Positions 1-11,316 of a stretch of DNA of 21,923 nucleotides are shown in pieces; positions within the stretch are counted from its first letter, which is position 1, and each line of letters opens with the position of its first letter. The stretch lies in NCBI GenBank assembly GCA_029747585.1, contig JAPEVF010000753.1:1-21923 (forward strand), in the 5' to 3' direction. This DNA is from Pleurotus djamor (Eukaryota; Basidiomycota; Agaricomycetes; Agaricales; Pleurotaceae). Below the pieces are notes generated by a model. The model was not told the origin of the DNA and ran no database searches. It saw nothing but the letters and a program-made list of their open reading frames with translations. The position numbers were made by a program, and so were the translations under genes.

Positions 1-566
1 CGACGACTTGCTTCTCTTTTCTCATCTCTGCCCTTCGACATTATACTTTTACTCTCGTTTTACTCTGCTTTCGCAGGGCTCTTATATATTATCAGCACCG
101 CTTATATTGTATCGCTTTGCTCTTCTTCTGGAGACTCACTGGGTCTGGCGTGGTACTAGTATGCTTGTATGTATCCCTCTGCCCTTGCATCGTGGATCCT
201 TCTTTCACCTTCATCCCTTCGAGATCCTAGTGTTTGCGTCGGCTGTTCCAGTGATTGTAGAGTACACCGACTGTCGTAGGTATCAGTTGCATAGATTCTG
301 ACGTTCTGTTGATCCCGTTCATCCTGAGATGGTTTTATAATAAATTATTTCATTCTATCCGTTGACTGAGTATTCTATAGCCCCCGGAGGGAAGTAATGT
401 ATCTGACTGCTGCCTATGACTGCCGTCCATCACTTTATTAATTCTATGGGGAAGCCTGATGTCGGTTTGGGTTCGAAGGTGGGTGTGAAGAGTCCTAGAG
501 CGCATTTGGCCGTGACCGGAGGTTGAACCGTTGTATCTCTCTAATTTATGGAAGATTCCACATTCA
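1..566. other. No gene recognised at left edge
   Basis: No convincing coding sequence was seen. A pyrimidine-rich 97-codon open frame on the + strand (8-301) has no recognisable domain and biased composition. An AATAAA at 339-344 could be a polyadenylation signal of a gene lying left of the window, but nothing confirms it. The right part holds the 3' flank of the minus-strand gene that ends at 567. Confidence 0.4.
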
Positions 567-2046
567 CTAAGGGGAGGTGGGCCAGATCCATTGTGAGCAG
601 ACTTGGGGAGTTAATTCAGCCATCCAGCCGCTGAACCAACCATTCCACGAGAAACAGGGCACCCAAGACCATATGTGAATGATCCATTGCATGAGGTAAG
701 GGTCGCCGGGCGTATGGTAGGCTATGGTAGGTTTCTCGGGTATTTCTTGAGTCCTGCCGTCTGACGCCCACCGGGCTGGGTTTATCAGAAAAAAGACATG
801 CCGGTGAAGGGGTTAATAAGACGAGATTACCTTCAGGAGCAGTATTTGGCGGAAGATTATCATTAAGAGTGTGGGTATTTGTGAAGGTTCCATCACCGTA
901 GTTGCTATTCGATATGTCGCCTAAAATTCCATACAGGCGGTGCATGATTTGGGTGAGGGGTGACAACGAAGTGGTTGAACGGAGACTCGGCGTCAACTTA
1001 CCAGAGTTCACCTCGACGCGGGAAGAGTCATTATGAGAATTGAGCACCTTCACAGTGTTCCCACAGTTTTCTTGCGCATTGATGATGATCGTGGTCTTTT
1101 TACGACGAAATTTGCTGGAATTGTGCTTGGGCTTGGAATTGTAGAAAGTCGACGTGATACCCCGATGCGTCAGGTCGCGGGCACCTAGGAATGCTCGTCT
1201 GATGGGCGAAACGTATCATTAGCGCTAGAACCGTAAGCTACATGGAACAGGCAAACCTGAGTGACGTTCCACACGCGACTTGAGAGGATTGAGCTTGAGG
1301 AGCCTCTTCTCCTGTCTCTCCCTCAGACTCAGGAGTAGGAGAAGATGTATCAGTCACTGTGTCCAGTTCGCAGCGCGTCATTAGGACGTCACCGTGTTCG
1401 GATTCATTGGGTAAACGTCCATGATGTATAAATGTGTGCCGGACACTGAAGTTGGTAGTTTCAGATGGACTCGGCGGTGCCGGTGAATGATGACGCTTTG
1501 TATGGAGGCCAGATGGATTGCATTGATCACTGTTATTCCAATTCAGTGATTTCAGCGTCAAGCGATGGGGGCTATCACCTTGAGCTTATACCATGCCTCA
1601 TCCTCGGCCATACCGACATCAGCTGGTGTATATAATAGCTGTGAGTCAAAGATCATTAATTGACCAACAATCGACGCGGACGCCTGGCTGATGAACTCAC
1701 TTGCATGAATAACGTTTCGAGAGACAAAGCTGGAGTATATGGAAGGTACATGTGAACGTTCGCCCATAGAACCACCCTCGAAAAGTACACATACTTGGCA
1801 CTTTGAAAGGCGGTATCAGCTTGGAGCCTTGGGCTGCTAAAGCTTGTGCAGGGTACGTACCTTGTCTTTACCTGGGGACGAGACACACTTAGTCATTGTC
1901 GACCTGATGGGGCTGAATATTGAATATTGAATTCCAATCGTAGGGCGAGCAGAGGAGACAGACCTGCAGGCATCGCAAGCACCGGGTGATACTGGGTAGT
2001 TTTCAAGTTCGTCGAATTCGTCTGAGGGGAATTCGAAAGTATGCAT
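567..2046 (-). CDS. Orphan seven-exon gene with Zn2Cys6-like Cys cluster and Trp-rich C-terminus
   Basis: My spliced model has exons 2046-1964, 1903-1861, 1800-1592, 1529-1257, 1198-1002, 920-831 and 775-567. Introns are 60, 60, 62, 58, 81 and 55 nt, all GT-AG, and the frame stays open to TAG, giving 367 aa. The first 46 residues hold C24-x2-C27-x6-C34-x8-C43-x2-C46, the spacing of the first five cysteines of a fungal Zn2Cys6 DNA-binding cluster. A sixth cysteine at the usual distance is absent, and the basic residues between C27 and C34 are few. Then come a Ser/Pro/Glu-rich middle, a basic patch (KFRRKK), an Asn/Thr/Ser-rich strand-like stretch and a tail with eight Trp in about 42 residues. 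An upstream in-frame ATG at 2139 would add 31 residues, but the 2046 ATG has the better context (A at -3). An alternative third intron (1496-1578) is possible. The gene is probably real because six ordinary small introns keep one frame open. Function is unknown; a degenerate zinc-cluster regulator is a guess. Confidence 0.6.
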
Positions 2047-2832
2047 TTTGGGAAGCTTGCTCGATTTGAGATTGTTTATGTAGGTGGGTGCTGCATTGCA
2101 TTTGTTCGTTCGGCTAGGAACACTGCCTTTGACAGACATATGTCACCTTGCTTAGCAAGGTCTTTCATTGCTCGTAAATCGCCTTTTAAGGACATCTTAC
2201 CCTTTTATAGGCTTAGTTTTATCCGCTAAGCGCGCGCTTATCAGCTCACTAGGATCCCAATCCAAATTTGGCTATCGTGCAAACGCTAAGCCTCACGCGC
2301 ACGGCCTGTCAGCACACTCTAGCTGTCCATGTTATTCCTGGATTGGTTATTGTACAAAACGCACGCGAAACCAACCCGCACCGAGCCCGACCAACCGAAG
2401 GTTGGGCGGCGAGGTGCACTGACATGGCGGGTCGCAAGCAGGTCGAGTTTACATTATCGAAATGTTGTCCCTCACATGATNCACATNNNCGTGNNANNNA
2501 NTGNNAGNCAGCTANCTAGTAGCNAATAAAGAAAGAAGCGNATTAGAATGGAATGTATGTTTGAGAGATGTTCTCGTGTGAGTGACGTTGGTCAACTTCC
2601 TCATTTGATGCATATGGAACCTGTCAAACAGCGAGCGAATTTCTGATCAAGGTGGTGTGGATTCTGGTAGTGGAACAATCATCACATAAGTACCGTCGTC
2701 CGATAAAACACGATAACATCAACGTCGAAAAGTCGTTGGGAAGAAATAAGTAGTGTAGATGAGAAACTCGTACAAATCATTGAAACCGAGATATAGATAT
2801 AGAATATGGAATGGCAAACGTCCCGTGGTTCG
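2047..2832. other. Intergenic stretch with an N-rich patch
   Basis: This holds the presumed promoter of the 567-2046 gene and the 3' flank of the next minus-strand gene. Between about 2481 and 2541 many bases are N, so the sequence there cannot be read. The short open frames on both strands show no domain or signal peptide. Nothing else is recognised. Confidence 0.4.
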
Positions 2833-3595
2833 TTAAGATAGCGAGCCGACGCCCAGGAAGGAATCGGGGGGAGCGACGGGTGGAACTGTAGGTGGAGAAC
2901 CTGGGATGGCTGCACTGATGCCACTGAGCGCTCCGTTATCTTCGACGTTGGTGTTAGAAGGTGGGGGATCGAAGGGATTTCCGGATCCAGCATTGCCAGC
3001 ATTCCCAGAGGAAGAGCCTGCGGCTGGTCCTCCTCCAGCGTCGCCTGATGACGTTTGCTCGCTTTGCGTTGTAGTCTGGGGTTGTTGAGCAGCGGTCGTG
3101 GTGGCTGTTTGCTGAGCGGGGTCTGCGCCTTGTTGACCACTTCCACCCGTGGTACCCGCATCAAGCGAACCACTGTCACTTGAGCTGTTGTTGTTCTTGC
3201 CGACAGTTCCCCCAACAGCGCCGCCGACCACTGCTCCGATAACAACTATGGCTGCGACCGCGATGATGATCATTCCCTTCGTCGTGCGCCAAAATGGTAC
3301 TTTTGCTGGAAGAGGCGTGGGTTGTGTGCCGAGATATTCTTTTGAAGCATGGCCGCTTTCAATATCCCTTGGTGGAGGGTTGGCACTCTCGTTCAAGAGA
3401 TCCGGATTATAACCTTCCTACAAAACAGAGTCCCAATATGCGCAATCAGCCTCATAAACTCCCATTAGAAAAGAAACACCGGAATCCCCGTGAATCTTGA
3501 AGGCAAAAAAGACATACCTGAAGCTGCGATTTCGTAGCCTTTGGCGCTGCAGCCAAAAGAGCCTCATCATAGTGACCACCGTTTGTCGAAGGCAT
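2833..3595 (-). CDS. Single-pass membrane protein with Ser/Gly/Gln-rich tail
   Basis: There are two exons, 3595-3518 and 3417-2833, with a 99-nt intron (donor GTATGTC, acceptor TTTTGTAG), giving 220 aa ending in TAA. The N-terminal 74 residues are polar and Pro-containing and end in FWRTTKG. One hydrophobic helix follows at about residues 75-99. Its second half is built of small residues with repeated Gly spacing (GAVVGGAVGGTVG), which favours helix packing. The remaining 120 residues are rich in Ser, Thr, Gln, Gly and Pro, without cysteines or a catalytic motif. Basic residues before the helix suggest the N-terminus faces the cytosol and the low-complexity tail faces outside, where it could be O-glycosylated. 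This layout resembles fungal cell-surface stress-sensor-like or wall-anchored proteins, but no family was identified. The start sits in GCCATGCC with a G at -3. The intron and composition make it a credible gene. Confidence 0.7.
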
Positions 3596-4104
3596 GGCTA
3601 GCTAATTCCCTTCAAATCGCACCAGTGCGGGGCTGAGTGAGCGTTTTGTGAGGGAAGGGAGAGCGCTGCTGATGAGAGCAATGTCCAAGGGACAAGATGG
3701 AGAACAGCCTCATGACCTTTGCGGTTCAGCGCTAACAAAGTGACAGGGTCAAACATTAGAAACACTCAGGCACGCGGCCTCCCCCAACCGAAGCCCTCCC
3801 ATAGCGCTTACCAGCTCATTCCGTCCATGGCTTCAAAAGAGTTAAAGCTGCGCCAAGCGACCTTACGAAGATGAAAAGTGTTCCGTTTCTGGAGAGTTTT
3901 GTAGACCCGGCAGTTTTTTTTGGGGCTGATAATAGGGGCACAGGAGCAGGGACAGGGCAACACGGGGCTCACTTCATGAAGAGGAAACAGCTCTTTCGTG
4001 TGCCCAGCAAAGCGTTTAAATCTAATGGACAAGCAGTATTACAGATCGTGCGCGAGTCAGAACAAAGTAATGTGACCATCGTGCGCTGATATTTATAACC
4101 TCTC
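3596..4104. other. Intergenic stretch, no gene recognised
   Basis: This is the probable promoter region of the minus-strand membrane-protein gene that starts at 3595. Short open frames on both strands lack domains, signal peptides or a plausible intron structure. Nothing else is recognised. Confidence 0.4.
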
Positions 4105-4700
4105 GCCGCCTCGACTCTCTCCCCGACGGCCTATGTGAAGCTGGGAGAGGGTAAGGGAAGAGGAGAAGTAAGATAGACGGGGAAGGGGAAGGGGGAGTGT
4201 GTTTTGAAGGGGAAGTCGGCCGTATCCTGAATCTGGTCTTCGTTCGAGTCTTGACAGTCAACACCGTCGCCCTAATGAATAATAAAGAAGGAACTCCTTC
4301 TTCACTCCCAATCGCAGACTTTACGCATCAGTCCTGATCAACTAACTTTAGATGAATTGATGGCTTACCAGCTTGTGGCTGAGCCGACTCAACTCACTGC
4401 ACACTTACTCTCCCCCTCGCTTATAAGAAGCGCATGGTAGGTATGTTAGGAGGAGAAGTAGGTGTGGTAAGGGGAGTCGGCCATGTCTTGACGTCGTATT
4501 GCCTCGTTTTGCTCGTCTGATAAGCAAGGAGTCCATTTTTCAACTCAACTCACAAACACTTCACCTCCTAGCTCTCCCTCTCGGCTTATATGAAGCGGAT
4601 GATAGGCGAGGTAGGAGGAGAAGGAAGGAGGGGAGGCGGCCGTGTCTTGACGTCGAGCGATCGTTCGGGTCTTGATGTCGTCCGAGTCGTCTTGCGGGGC
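4105..4700. repeat. Three diverged tandem copies of a purine-rich repeat
   Basis: A composite unit recurs at about 4112-4262, 4399-4520 and 4560-4690. Each copy reads, in order: a CTCTCCC-type pyrimidine tract, a GGC(T)TAT-x-(A)TGAAGC-like block, an AGG/AGGAGAAG purine tract, a GG(A)GTCGGCC or GGCGGCC block, and then CTTGAC. The last two copies end in GTCTTGACGTCG. The copies differ by many substitutions and indels, so the duplication is old. A piece resembling the leading block (ACACTTACTCTCCC) recurs near 5440. Translations of the region are low complexity and I do not treat it as coding. It could be a decayed repeat family or a regulatory array. Confidence 0.5.
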
Positions 4701-4823
4701 GCTCGACCTGTAAAGAGGTCAGAGGTACTCACATAGGAAGCTTCCACACCCCGTCCCGTGCCTACAATAACAAAGTTGGTGGTCAGCGTCTCGCAGTTAG
4801 CCAAGTAGAAATGAAGGACTTAC

Positions 4824-5475
4824 CCCCTCAGAACACCGTCATGCCCTGGCCTGAAACACACCTCCACTGGTTCTCGACAAAGCTTTACCGACGAGGAATG
4901 AGCCCCACCCGNTTTNAGCGTAGGGACACGCNNCGNGGTCCTAGCCCGTGAGCCATTGCGATTTTCGCTATGCACCGCCCGTGTNGCGGACCAGCCGNTN
5001 CACACTTCGGGTACATGGGAGGGACCCCCCAACCTAATCCCCGCAGGGTTAGCCAGGGTCAGTCTAAAGTGCTCAGTCGTCGCGACGCCATTCTCCTCTA
5101 AACAAGCAAGTCAGTAAACAGTCACAATGAGAAGAAAATATGATGGCTTACCTCCTCAACTGTGCTCACCCTGAACCCTGTACACCCTCTGAGGGATGAT
5201 TTGTCCCGGGAAAGCGGACCACATCCCTGGGGTAACAGAGACGAAGCCATATCCCTTAGGACAAGACCATCCCGACAACTGACCCTAGGCAGAGGACCCC
5301 ATCGTCTGTGAAGACGACAGACTCGTACGATAGGGCTGTCACCTTTGAATATGTGCATCAGCGCGTAGCATGTGCGAGGTGGCAACACCCGAAGGCGTAT
5401 ATCCCAAAGTACAGGAGAGTGAGCACTAAAAACCGCAACACACTTACTCTCCCGCAACCCCCGCTTCCCATGCAA
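4824..5475 (-). other. Possible coding stretch interrupted by N bases, unidentified
   Basis: Two open stretches on the minus strand, about 5475-5152 and 5095-4824, can be joined by a 56-nt intron (donor GTAAGCC, acceptor TAGAG). A further donor GTAAGTCC follows the second stretch. The joined frame reads through a region with about ten N bases, so several residues are unknown. It includes a readable segment around VSTVEE/ENGVATTEHFRL. No ATG starts the first stretch cleanly, no domain is recognised, and the downstream exon does not continue in an obvious frame. It may be an exon pair of a real gene, a repeat-derived fragment or chance. Confidence 0.25.
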
Positions 5476-7252
5476 GTCCCTCTTCCCTGGGGAAAAGAGA
5501 GGTGAGATACGGCGAGCTTTTATGTGCTTCTGGGATCATTAGTTAGTCATATCCGCGTTGGCTGTGTTGAGATGCTGGATTTGTTGGTAAACGATCGAAG
5601 AGGCTGGGAGGACGCGTCGACGTGAGTCAGCACGTGACGGCGGCGGCTGGTCTGTGTGGCGCCACCCGAGCAGAGCCTTGTGCTTGCTTCACCACTGTCG
5701 GGGTTCGCAATACTTGGACCAATGATCCAACCGGGTGTTCACATAAGAGGAACTTAATTTATTGCTGCTAAGACAAGATATTGTGCGTGAAAATCGTAGT
5801 CACTGAGCAAAAGACGTAGTGTAGAGGCTGAGAGGTAAGAGTGAGAAGATAAATGAGGGAACGCGGAGGCAGTAACGCCGTGTGGTGTACCAGAGACAAA
5901 GAGATACGTCGCGACAAATNGGGGGGGGGGGGGGGCACCATGATGGCGATGACGAAGAAAAAAATCGATTGGGGGGAATCTAGGGCAAGTCGTAAAGGTC
6001 ATAATATCCGGTCCAGAGGCAGTAGTAAAGAGCGCAGTCAGGTGGTTATTTGAAGCCACCATACGTCCACCACCAAGCTCTGGGTTGCGCCGGGTGAGAT
6101 TGAGCGGTATACTTGAGAAAGCCCTTCCATTTCCGTTCGCCTGGTTGTTTGAGAGGGAGCTCGAGGGTTTGATTGCTGCGTCTTGGTCACAGAGATACAG
6201 AGATGATCGTGTAACCTTGGAAAAGTGCACTGATGGTACTGACCCTCGTGCACCATGTCCGTTTTATACATTGGCATTCGCGACGAATACGCCCCGTCGA
6301 CCGGTGCTAGCCTGCTAGGTACTAGGAGTATTTTGATTTTCGCGACCTTCTGACGCAATGCTGTCCAGAGTGTCAAAGCTAGGGCACGGCGGCGAGTCAC
6401 CCAGAAATAGCTCAAGTTGAGATTGGCAACCGAGGTCCGTCGCAGGATTAGCTCAACGCGGTGAGGTGTAGAAAAGGTATCAATATTCAGTTCTCGTTTC
6501 AAGGGCATAGTGATGGTTGAATATGACACATACTGCTCGAGCATACTTGGCGAGATGAGAAGCAGCATAACTGGGAGAATTATGTCGGATGTGCATTAAA
6601 GTAAAAGCTCAGAAGGAAGCGCGCTAGCAGACAGACATGGAGAGCTCGAAAGCTCAAGCTCGCTGAGAAAACAGCGACGATGACCTCTGCAGAAAAGTGG
6701 AGGAGGAGGCGGTCAAGTCGCCGATCACAGTCGATCACTAATTTATCAAGCAACTCATTCACACAGTCAAAATTTGTTGTCACACGGTTAGACTCATATT
6801 CTCACAGTCAATAACATTGTCTCACGGGGTGGCACCTGCGCCTCGCATGAACCTTCCGAGGCTTGGTCGCATATCAAAGACTCCCCCTCCAAATCGCATT
6901 TTACTCCCTCGCTGTTGTCGATACCTACCGCGGAAAAAACCCTCAATGTACACAAGGGATGTCTCCTAANTGCCCCCCGCCAAATTTCCCGGTAGTCGCA
7001 CGGGCAGATCCCGAAAAAATGAAATAAAAATAATGGACGGATGTTCCAGGCTAAAAAGTGTTTCTTGGTCGATCTGAGAGTGGCTCTTTGTGCAACCTGG
7101 CCTGTGCGGCGTGAGAAATTCCTCAATGTCAGCCCGTTGCTTTTGAATTGCTCGAGCTCTTGCAGTTTCAATTCCTTTCTTCCCTTCCCTCAGTCACCCC
7201 GCCACTTTCCTCCCTCAAGAATCTACAGCAAATCCTCTGAAACAGCGTCGAA
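5476..7252. other. Long stretch without a recognised gene, upstream of histone H3
   Basis: The longest open frame is 176 codons on the minus strand (6568-6038). It has no recognisable domain, and overlapping frames of similar length occur in the same place, so I do not call it. A homopolymer of 15 G, preceded by an N, lies at 5920-5935. I looked for a divergently transcribed histone H4, a common fungal arrangement, and did not find its signature peptides. The last few hundred bases before 7253 should hold the H3 promoter; no clear TATA box is visible there. Confidence 0.4.
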
Positions 7253-8045
<793 letters not shown>

Positions 8046-8730
8046 GTAATCAATCTGCCTTCCACATTCCTGCCTCACATCACACCATCGTTGATGGGTC
8101 TCGCGACATGTGGACGACATTGTTTCCTTTCTTCCTTTTCCTTATCTATATTCTACACGGTTCATCACTCTTAACTCCCCCCTCTAAACCATCACTATCA
8201 CCGGCCTTGTTCACGCCCTTCGGTGGCCGTTATCCGACGCGTTTCGGTCTACCACTTGTCAATGTAGGTTGGGCACAGGGCGCAAGTGACTGATGTATGA
8301 CTCTTTCCTCTGATATGATCGATTTGTATATGTATGGATGTCTGATGCCTACAAACTACTTCCCTCCCCACACCTTCCCCCTCACGATATAGGCATCCTC
8401 CGTTTATAAAGTATGCCCTTACGATGATACGAAGTGTGTAATGTACGTATGTCATATACACGGACTATTTGTTTCGGCATTTTTTGGCGCGCTCTCATCC
8501 CTGTTTCTGTCATGGGCGGACGCTTGCGGCCTCAAGCAGTCGATGTCTACACCGTACCGAACTCTCTCCTCCTTGTCTGCTTTCCCTCCAAACATTCAGC
8601 TCTGGATACCACTCGTCTAGATATTAAGGCATTGAATCCTTCCCAATCCTTCCACTGTATTGACTGCGTACGCACATTTCCCCTATTGCCCCTATGACGA
8701 CACCACGAAAGGCGGTTCTGCCAGTTCTCC
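8046..8730 (+). other. H3 3' flank and lectin A upstream region
   Basis: After the H3 stop codon the sequence is pyrimidine-rich and then AT-richer, as expected for a 3' UTR. No further gene is recognised. From about 8692 the sequence begins to resemble the region upstream of the second lectin gene (TGACGACA followed by a GCGG block, compare about 11199), so the duplicated lectin unit starts near here. Confidence 0.4.
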
Positions 8731-8810
8731 CGCTTGATAAGTTGACATGTCCAACCGCAATCCGCGCTCCCACTTCTGTTTAGGAGCCTTCGACCTCTGG
8801 GGTATATAAA
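8731..8810 (+). promoter_or_regulatory. Core promoter of lectin A, duplicated at lectin B
   Basis: A TATATAAA box lies at 8803-8810 within CTCTGGGGTATATAAACC, 112 bases before the ATG. Upstream, at 8731-8760, is a block containing CGCTTGA, TTGACATGT and AACCGCAA. The same blocks in the same order precede the second lectin gene (11248-11316), and the TATA-to-ATG distance is almost the same (110). Conservation between copies that have diverged elsewhere suggests these are functional promoter elements. Confidence 0.7.
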
Positions 8811-8914
8811 CCTCGCTCTCGTCGCAGGATGCCCTCAGTTTCTAACTCACCTCTTTCTTTCACCCCACCACCACCAACACCCGTGTGTTCGACCTCGAGT
8901 TCGACTTCGACATC

Positions 8915-10377
8915 ATGTTCACCAAGGCTTCGCTGATCGTTGCCTTCGGCGCGACGACTTACTCTGCATCTGCGCTATCATTCAACTTCAACTTCGGCCG
9001 TGCTGTCAGCGGCTCGACGCTCCTCCACCCCAACGGGAACAACGCAAAGTGTCTTGAGGCGAAGGGTAGCTCCCTTGCCAATGGAACACCCGTTGCCATG
9101 TACGTCTTTTGCTTCACTTTCTACTCCTGATCGACCCCTAATTTGTGTTGTACTTCAGTAACGATTGCAATGGCAAGGCCACTCAGGATTGGGTGCTTAG
9201 CTCAAGGACCACTCAAGTCAAGCTCGCAGGGACTGATTTCTGCTTGGACGCTGGTAGCAGTAAGCACCTTTCAGTGTTTTTGCTCGGCGTCATGCTAACG
9301 CCTTCGATTATAGAACCTGGCGATAGAGTTCAAATGAAGCTTTGGAAGTGCTACGACAACCTCCCCGCTCAGACCTGGTATGCGACCGACGATAAGCGCA
9401 TCGCTCTCAAGGACAAAGGCTAGTTGTCGTCATTCAGTACCTCTTCAGCGCCATATTAACTAATCGACTCTTTTGCACTTTCAGGCCTTTGTCTTGACTT
9501 GACCGATGGCAAGCTCGACAACGGTAGCATCGTCCAGACTTGGAAATGCTCCAACTACAATGCCAATCAGATCTGGACTCAGGCTTCTGCGCCCTCATCC
9601 TCGTCGTCGTCTTCAGCGTCTGCTTCATCGACCTCCTCTTCTGCAACTACGTCTTCCGCCTCTTCTACACGCTCCTCATCATCAACCACATCTTCTGCTT
9701 CCTCAACACGCTCCTCATCTTCTACTACATCTTTTACTTCCTCCACACGCGCCTCTTCGTCTACATCTTCCGTTCCGTCGTCGTCGTCGACTTCATCCCG
9801 TGCATCTTCATCAGCGACTTCTTCGACTGCCGCCCCCTCTGCCTCCTCGACCCCTGTCCAACTTCGCCTCGCCGAGAACACTGGCAAGTGCCTCGTCACA
9901 CACGAAGAGTTTAAGACCAATGGTGCTCCAATCGAAATGTTCGTAGTTTTCATGCCTTTTCCTCCTGTCGTGTATACTGAAATCGTTTCTTTCATAGTAA
10001 CTCGTGCAACTCTTCTGAAAGATGGACGTATAAGAACGGCACGACTCCTATTGAGCTCGCTGGTGGTAGCACCAGGTACTGCATCGACTCTGGTTCTGAC
10101 AGTAAGCATCTCGTATCACTCTACTCCTTCGATGGTTCACTCATACCTGCGTTACTCAGAGCCTCAAAACGGCGACCTTCTCGCCATCCGCCAATGCGAT
10201 GGTAGCCGCCCCCAGACTTGGAACTATAACGACGCTCAGAAGCAGTTCAGTCAGACCGGCGCTGATGGGAAGAAGCTGTGCATTGACGTGACGAACGCGA
10301 AGGTTGACGATGGTACCTTGTTGCAGGTGTTCACTTGCACGGACGGGAACACTAACCAGGCTTGGGTTAACAAGTAG
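8915..10377 (+). CDS. Secreted protein with two ricin-B-type beta-trefoil lectin domains (copy A)
   Basis: Probably a secreted carbohydrate-binding protein. Exons are 8915-9099, 9159-9259, 9314-9418, 9485-9938, 9998-10101 and 10160-10377, giving 388 aa. A signal peptide covers about residues 1-20 (hydrophobic core then SASA). The first trefoil (about 35-163) has three repeats, each with a Cys-rich start and a QxW end: ATQDW, PAQTW and ANQIW. A 91-residue Ser/Thr linker (164-254) follows. The second trefoil (255-388) has repeats ending in ERW (degenerate), PQTW and NQAW. No catalytic domain is attached, so this is a lectin and not an enzyme-linked module. Intron 3 starts with GC (AAAG/GCTAGT); the paralogue has GT at the same place, and only the GC donor keeps the frame. 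Exons 2, 3 and 6 (101, 105 and 218 nt) match the paralogue in length. Sugar specificity cannot be read from the sequence. Confidence 0.85.
9652..9768 (+). repeat. Three 39-bp tandem repeats in the lectin A linker
   Basis: The linker contains three in-frame 13-residue units of the form SSASSTRSSSSTT. The first two are identical as protein and the third is diverged (SFTSSTRASSSTS). The DNA units are 39 bp. Copy B of the gene has a linker of only about 24 residues and lacks these units, so they are a lineage-specific minisatellite expansion that lengthens the tether between the two lectin domains. Confidence 0.8.
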
Positions 10378-11247
10378 AGGCATACTTATACTCGTATCCT
10401 TGACAATCTCATATTTTCATGGCACACCTTCGAGGCTCGTTGTGGGCCTCATAAAACGAGCTGAGATAAGCGGCGGCAAGATTGATTGGCTGTGGGAATT
10501 CCCTTCCAACATTTCATCCATTCTCTTCGTGCGACCGCCGTGGCGGTTTGTTTTCAGTTCAACGTCCTTGCCATTGTCGGCCTCTTCAGCTTCAGCTTCT
10601 AACCTGGATATTGCTACGGCGCACTGATGAACTTTCTGGCCGTCATGAATCGCTGCGGGTTCCTTAAGGAACGACTCATCTCGAAACTCAATGCAAACAG
10701 CCCCATCTGAAATTATCGACCGACGTAAGTATCTGATAGTATACAAGTAACCGTTCTACGCTCTCAAGGTAGTCCCTGGAAGTGCTTGCTCGTCTTCATT
10801 CGCTTTCCGTAAGGAAAGAAATCAACATTTTTGATGACGTCCAACTTGTATTCAAGTTCGCAAATATCTTAAGCTGGCGGGTTTTGCCTACGCTACATCA
10901 TGTCATCAATACACCGGTCATCTCACGAACTTCCTAGCTGCACTACCGAAACTAGCTTTACCGGGCATTCCTCGTTCGATGGCCCCTTTGTCTGTCACTA
11001 GAACCCTATTCACCACTCGACGCTTTCCCCTTTGCGCCGCGTCCGTCAAGGCAGTGTTGTTGAGTCGCAGGAGGAGGAGGTTTGACATACCCACCCGACC
11101 CGAAAAGCGGAAATGTTGACCTATCTGCCTACTGCCGAATGGCACTGCCCAACGAAGGCGGGCGAATACGCAAAAGCGACTCCTATCGGCCTCCTCTGAC
11201 GACATGCGAGGCGGGAGGTGTTTCTCCAAGTCCTCCCGCTTGCAACC
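10378..11247. other. Spacer between the two lectin genes
   Basis: No gene is called. A minus-strand open frame of 109 codons (10746-10417) has charged, non-repetitive composition and could be part of something real, but it has no recognisable domain and no supporting intron. Another 145-codon minus-strand frame (11355-10918) runs across the lectin B promoter and is considered chance. From about 11199 onward the sequence resembles the region upstream of lectin A. Confidence 0.4.
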
Positions 11248-11316
11248 CGCTTGACAACTTGACATGTTTAACCGCAACATTCTGGTGTAGGAGTCGAAGT
11301 CTCTGGGGTATATAAA
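11248..11316 (+). promoter_or_regulatory. Core promoter of lectin B
   Basis: A TATATAAA box lies at 11309-11316 within CTCTGGGGTATATAAACC, 110 bases before the ATG. An upstream block (11248-11279) contains CGCTTGACAA, TTGACATGT and AACCGCAA, matching lectin A in order. About ten bases between the upstream block and the TATA box are missing relative to copy A. Confidence 0.7.

Noticed and set aside
8..301. 97-codon + strand open frame at the left edge
   Set aside because: Pyrimidine-rich sequence, no domain, no signal peptide with a sensible mature protein, no intron context.
470..500. GGTTCGAA-like stretch resembling a tRNA T-loop
   Set aside because: No matching acceptor or anticodon stems around it; no tRNA gene was found in the window.
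5754..6568. Two overlapping minus-strand open frames of 158 and 176 codons
   Set aside because: They overlap in different frames, one crosses a poly-C/poly-G run with an N, and neither has a recognisable domain or clear introns.
6500..7252. Possible divergent histone H4 partner of H3
   Set aside because: No H4 signature peptides were found on either strand in this interval.
9579..10109. 176-codon minus-strand frame rich in Asp/Glu
   Set aside because: It is the antisense shadow of the Ser/Thr linker codons of lectin A.
10417..10746. 109-codon minus-strand frame after lectin A
   Set aside because: Composition is protein-like but no domain, intron or promoter supports it; left as a note in the spacer entry.
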